From positions 1-13,951 of the forward strand of contig JANTGU010000026.1 in NCBI GenBank assembly GCA_024762735.1: DNA of 13,951 nt, read 5' to 3'. Source of the stretch: Bacteroidales bacterium (GTDB lineage: Bacteria > Bacteroidota > Bacteroidia > Bacteroidales > F082). The notes under the pieces were generated by a model that had not been told where the DNA came from, ran no database searches, and saw only the letters and a program-made list of their open reading frames with translations. Each line of letters begins with the position of its first letter. Positions within the stretch are counted from its first letter, which is position 1. Shown in pieces: positions 13,922-13,951 of the stretch. The position numbers were made by a program, and so were the translations under genes.

Positions 13922-13951
13922 TTAACTCTCTAACAAATATGCTATTGCATC
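13922..13951 (-). CDS. C-terminal end of an upstream gene, perhaps a cytochrome c domain
   Basis: Partial gene, cut by the window edge. The only frame that ends just before the terminator reads D-A-I-A-Y-L-L-E-S-stop. This is like the last helix of class I cytochromes c, and the neighbouring cytochrome has DAVAYMLK at the same place. It could be a second cytochrome c, or the cytochrome domain that ends some clade II NosZ proteins. Nine residues are too few to decide. Confidence 0.4.
   Translation of the reverse strand, partial: DAIAYLLES

Overview
The window reads as a chromosomal segment from a member of the Bacteroidota. Support: start sites with no strong Shine-Dalgarno and A/T-rich leaders, at least one TAnnTTTG-type -7 box (13862-13869), short lipoproteins with LTGC or MASC lipoboxes, a TonB receptor, and GC-rich palindromic intergenic repeats of a kind common in that phylum. 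I cannot place it below phylum with confidence.

Layout. One gene, a Na+/alanine-glycine (AGCS) symporter at 81-1472, is on the + strand. Everything else is on the - strand and forms most of a clade II ('atypical') nitrous oxide reductase accessory cluster, read right to left. In order of transcription: the last nine codons of a gene cut by the right edge, a strong hairpin terminator, a cytochrome c lipoprotein, a NosB-like membrane protein, NosD, a small unknown membrane-anchored protein, a TonB-dependent receptor with the CxxxM and HxM motifs of copper receptors of the OprC/NosA type, NosG and NosH (a NapGH-like quinol dehydrogenase), NosF (ABC ATPase), NosL (copper lipoprotein), NosY (ABC permease), a pentapeptide-repeat lipoprotein and a YceI-family periplasmic protein. 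nosZ is not in the window and would be expected to the right of 13951. No regulator gene, RNA gene, CRISPR array or transposase was seen.

How the parts would work together (inference from family knowledge). NosGH take electrons from menaquinol and pass them, probably through the lipoprotein cytochrome c, to periplasmic NosZ. NosD, NosF, NosY and NosL load copper and sulfur into the catalytic centre. The TonB receptor would bring scarce copper across the outer membrane for this copper-rich enzyme. The pentapeptide lipoprotein and YceI protein sit at the tail of the same strand and may be unrecognised helpers or simply neighbours.

Non-coding structure. The convergent junction between the symporter gene and the YceI gene is duplicated: about 61-63 bp that include both 3' gene ends appear at 1437-1499 and again at 2300-2360, with about 800 bp of gene-free, palindrome-rich DNA between. 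A second, unrelated palindromic repeat lies directly upstream of both nosL and the TonB receptor gene and reaches their start codons in both cases, with a third, internally deleted copy at 10401-10442.
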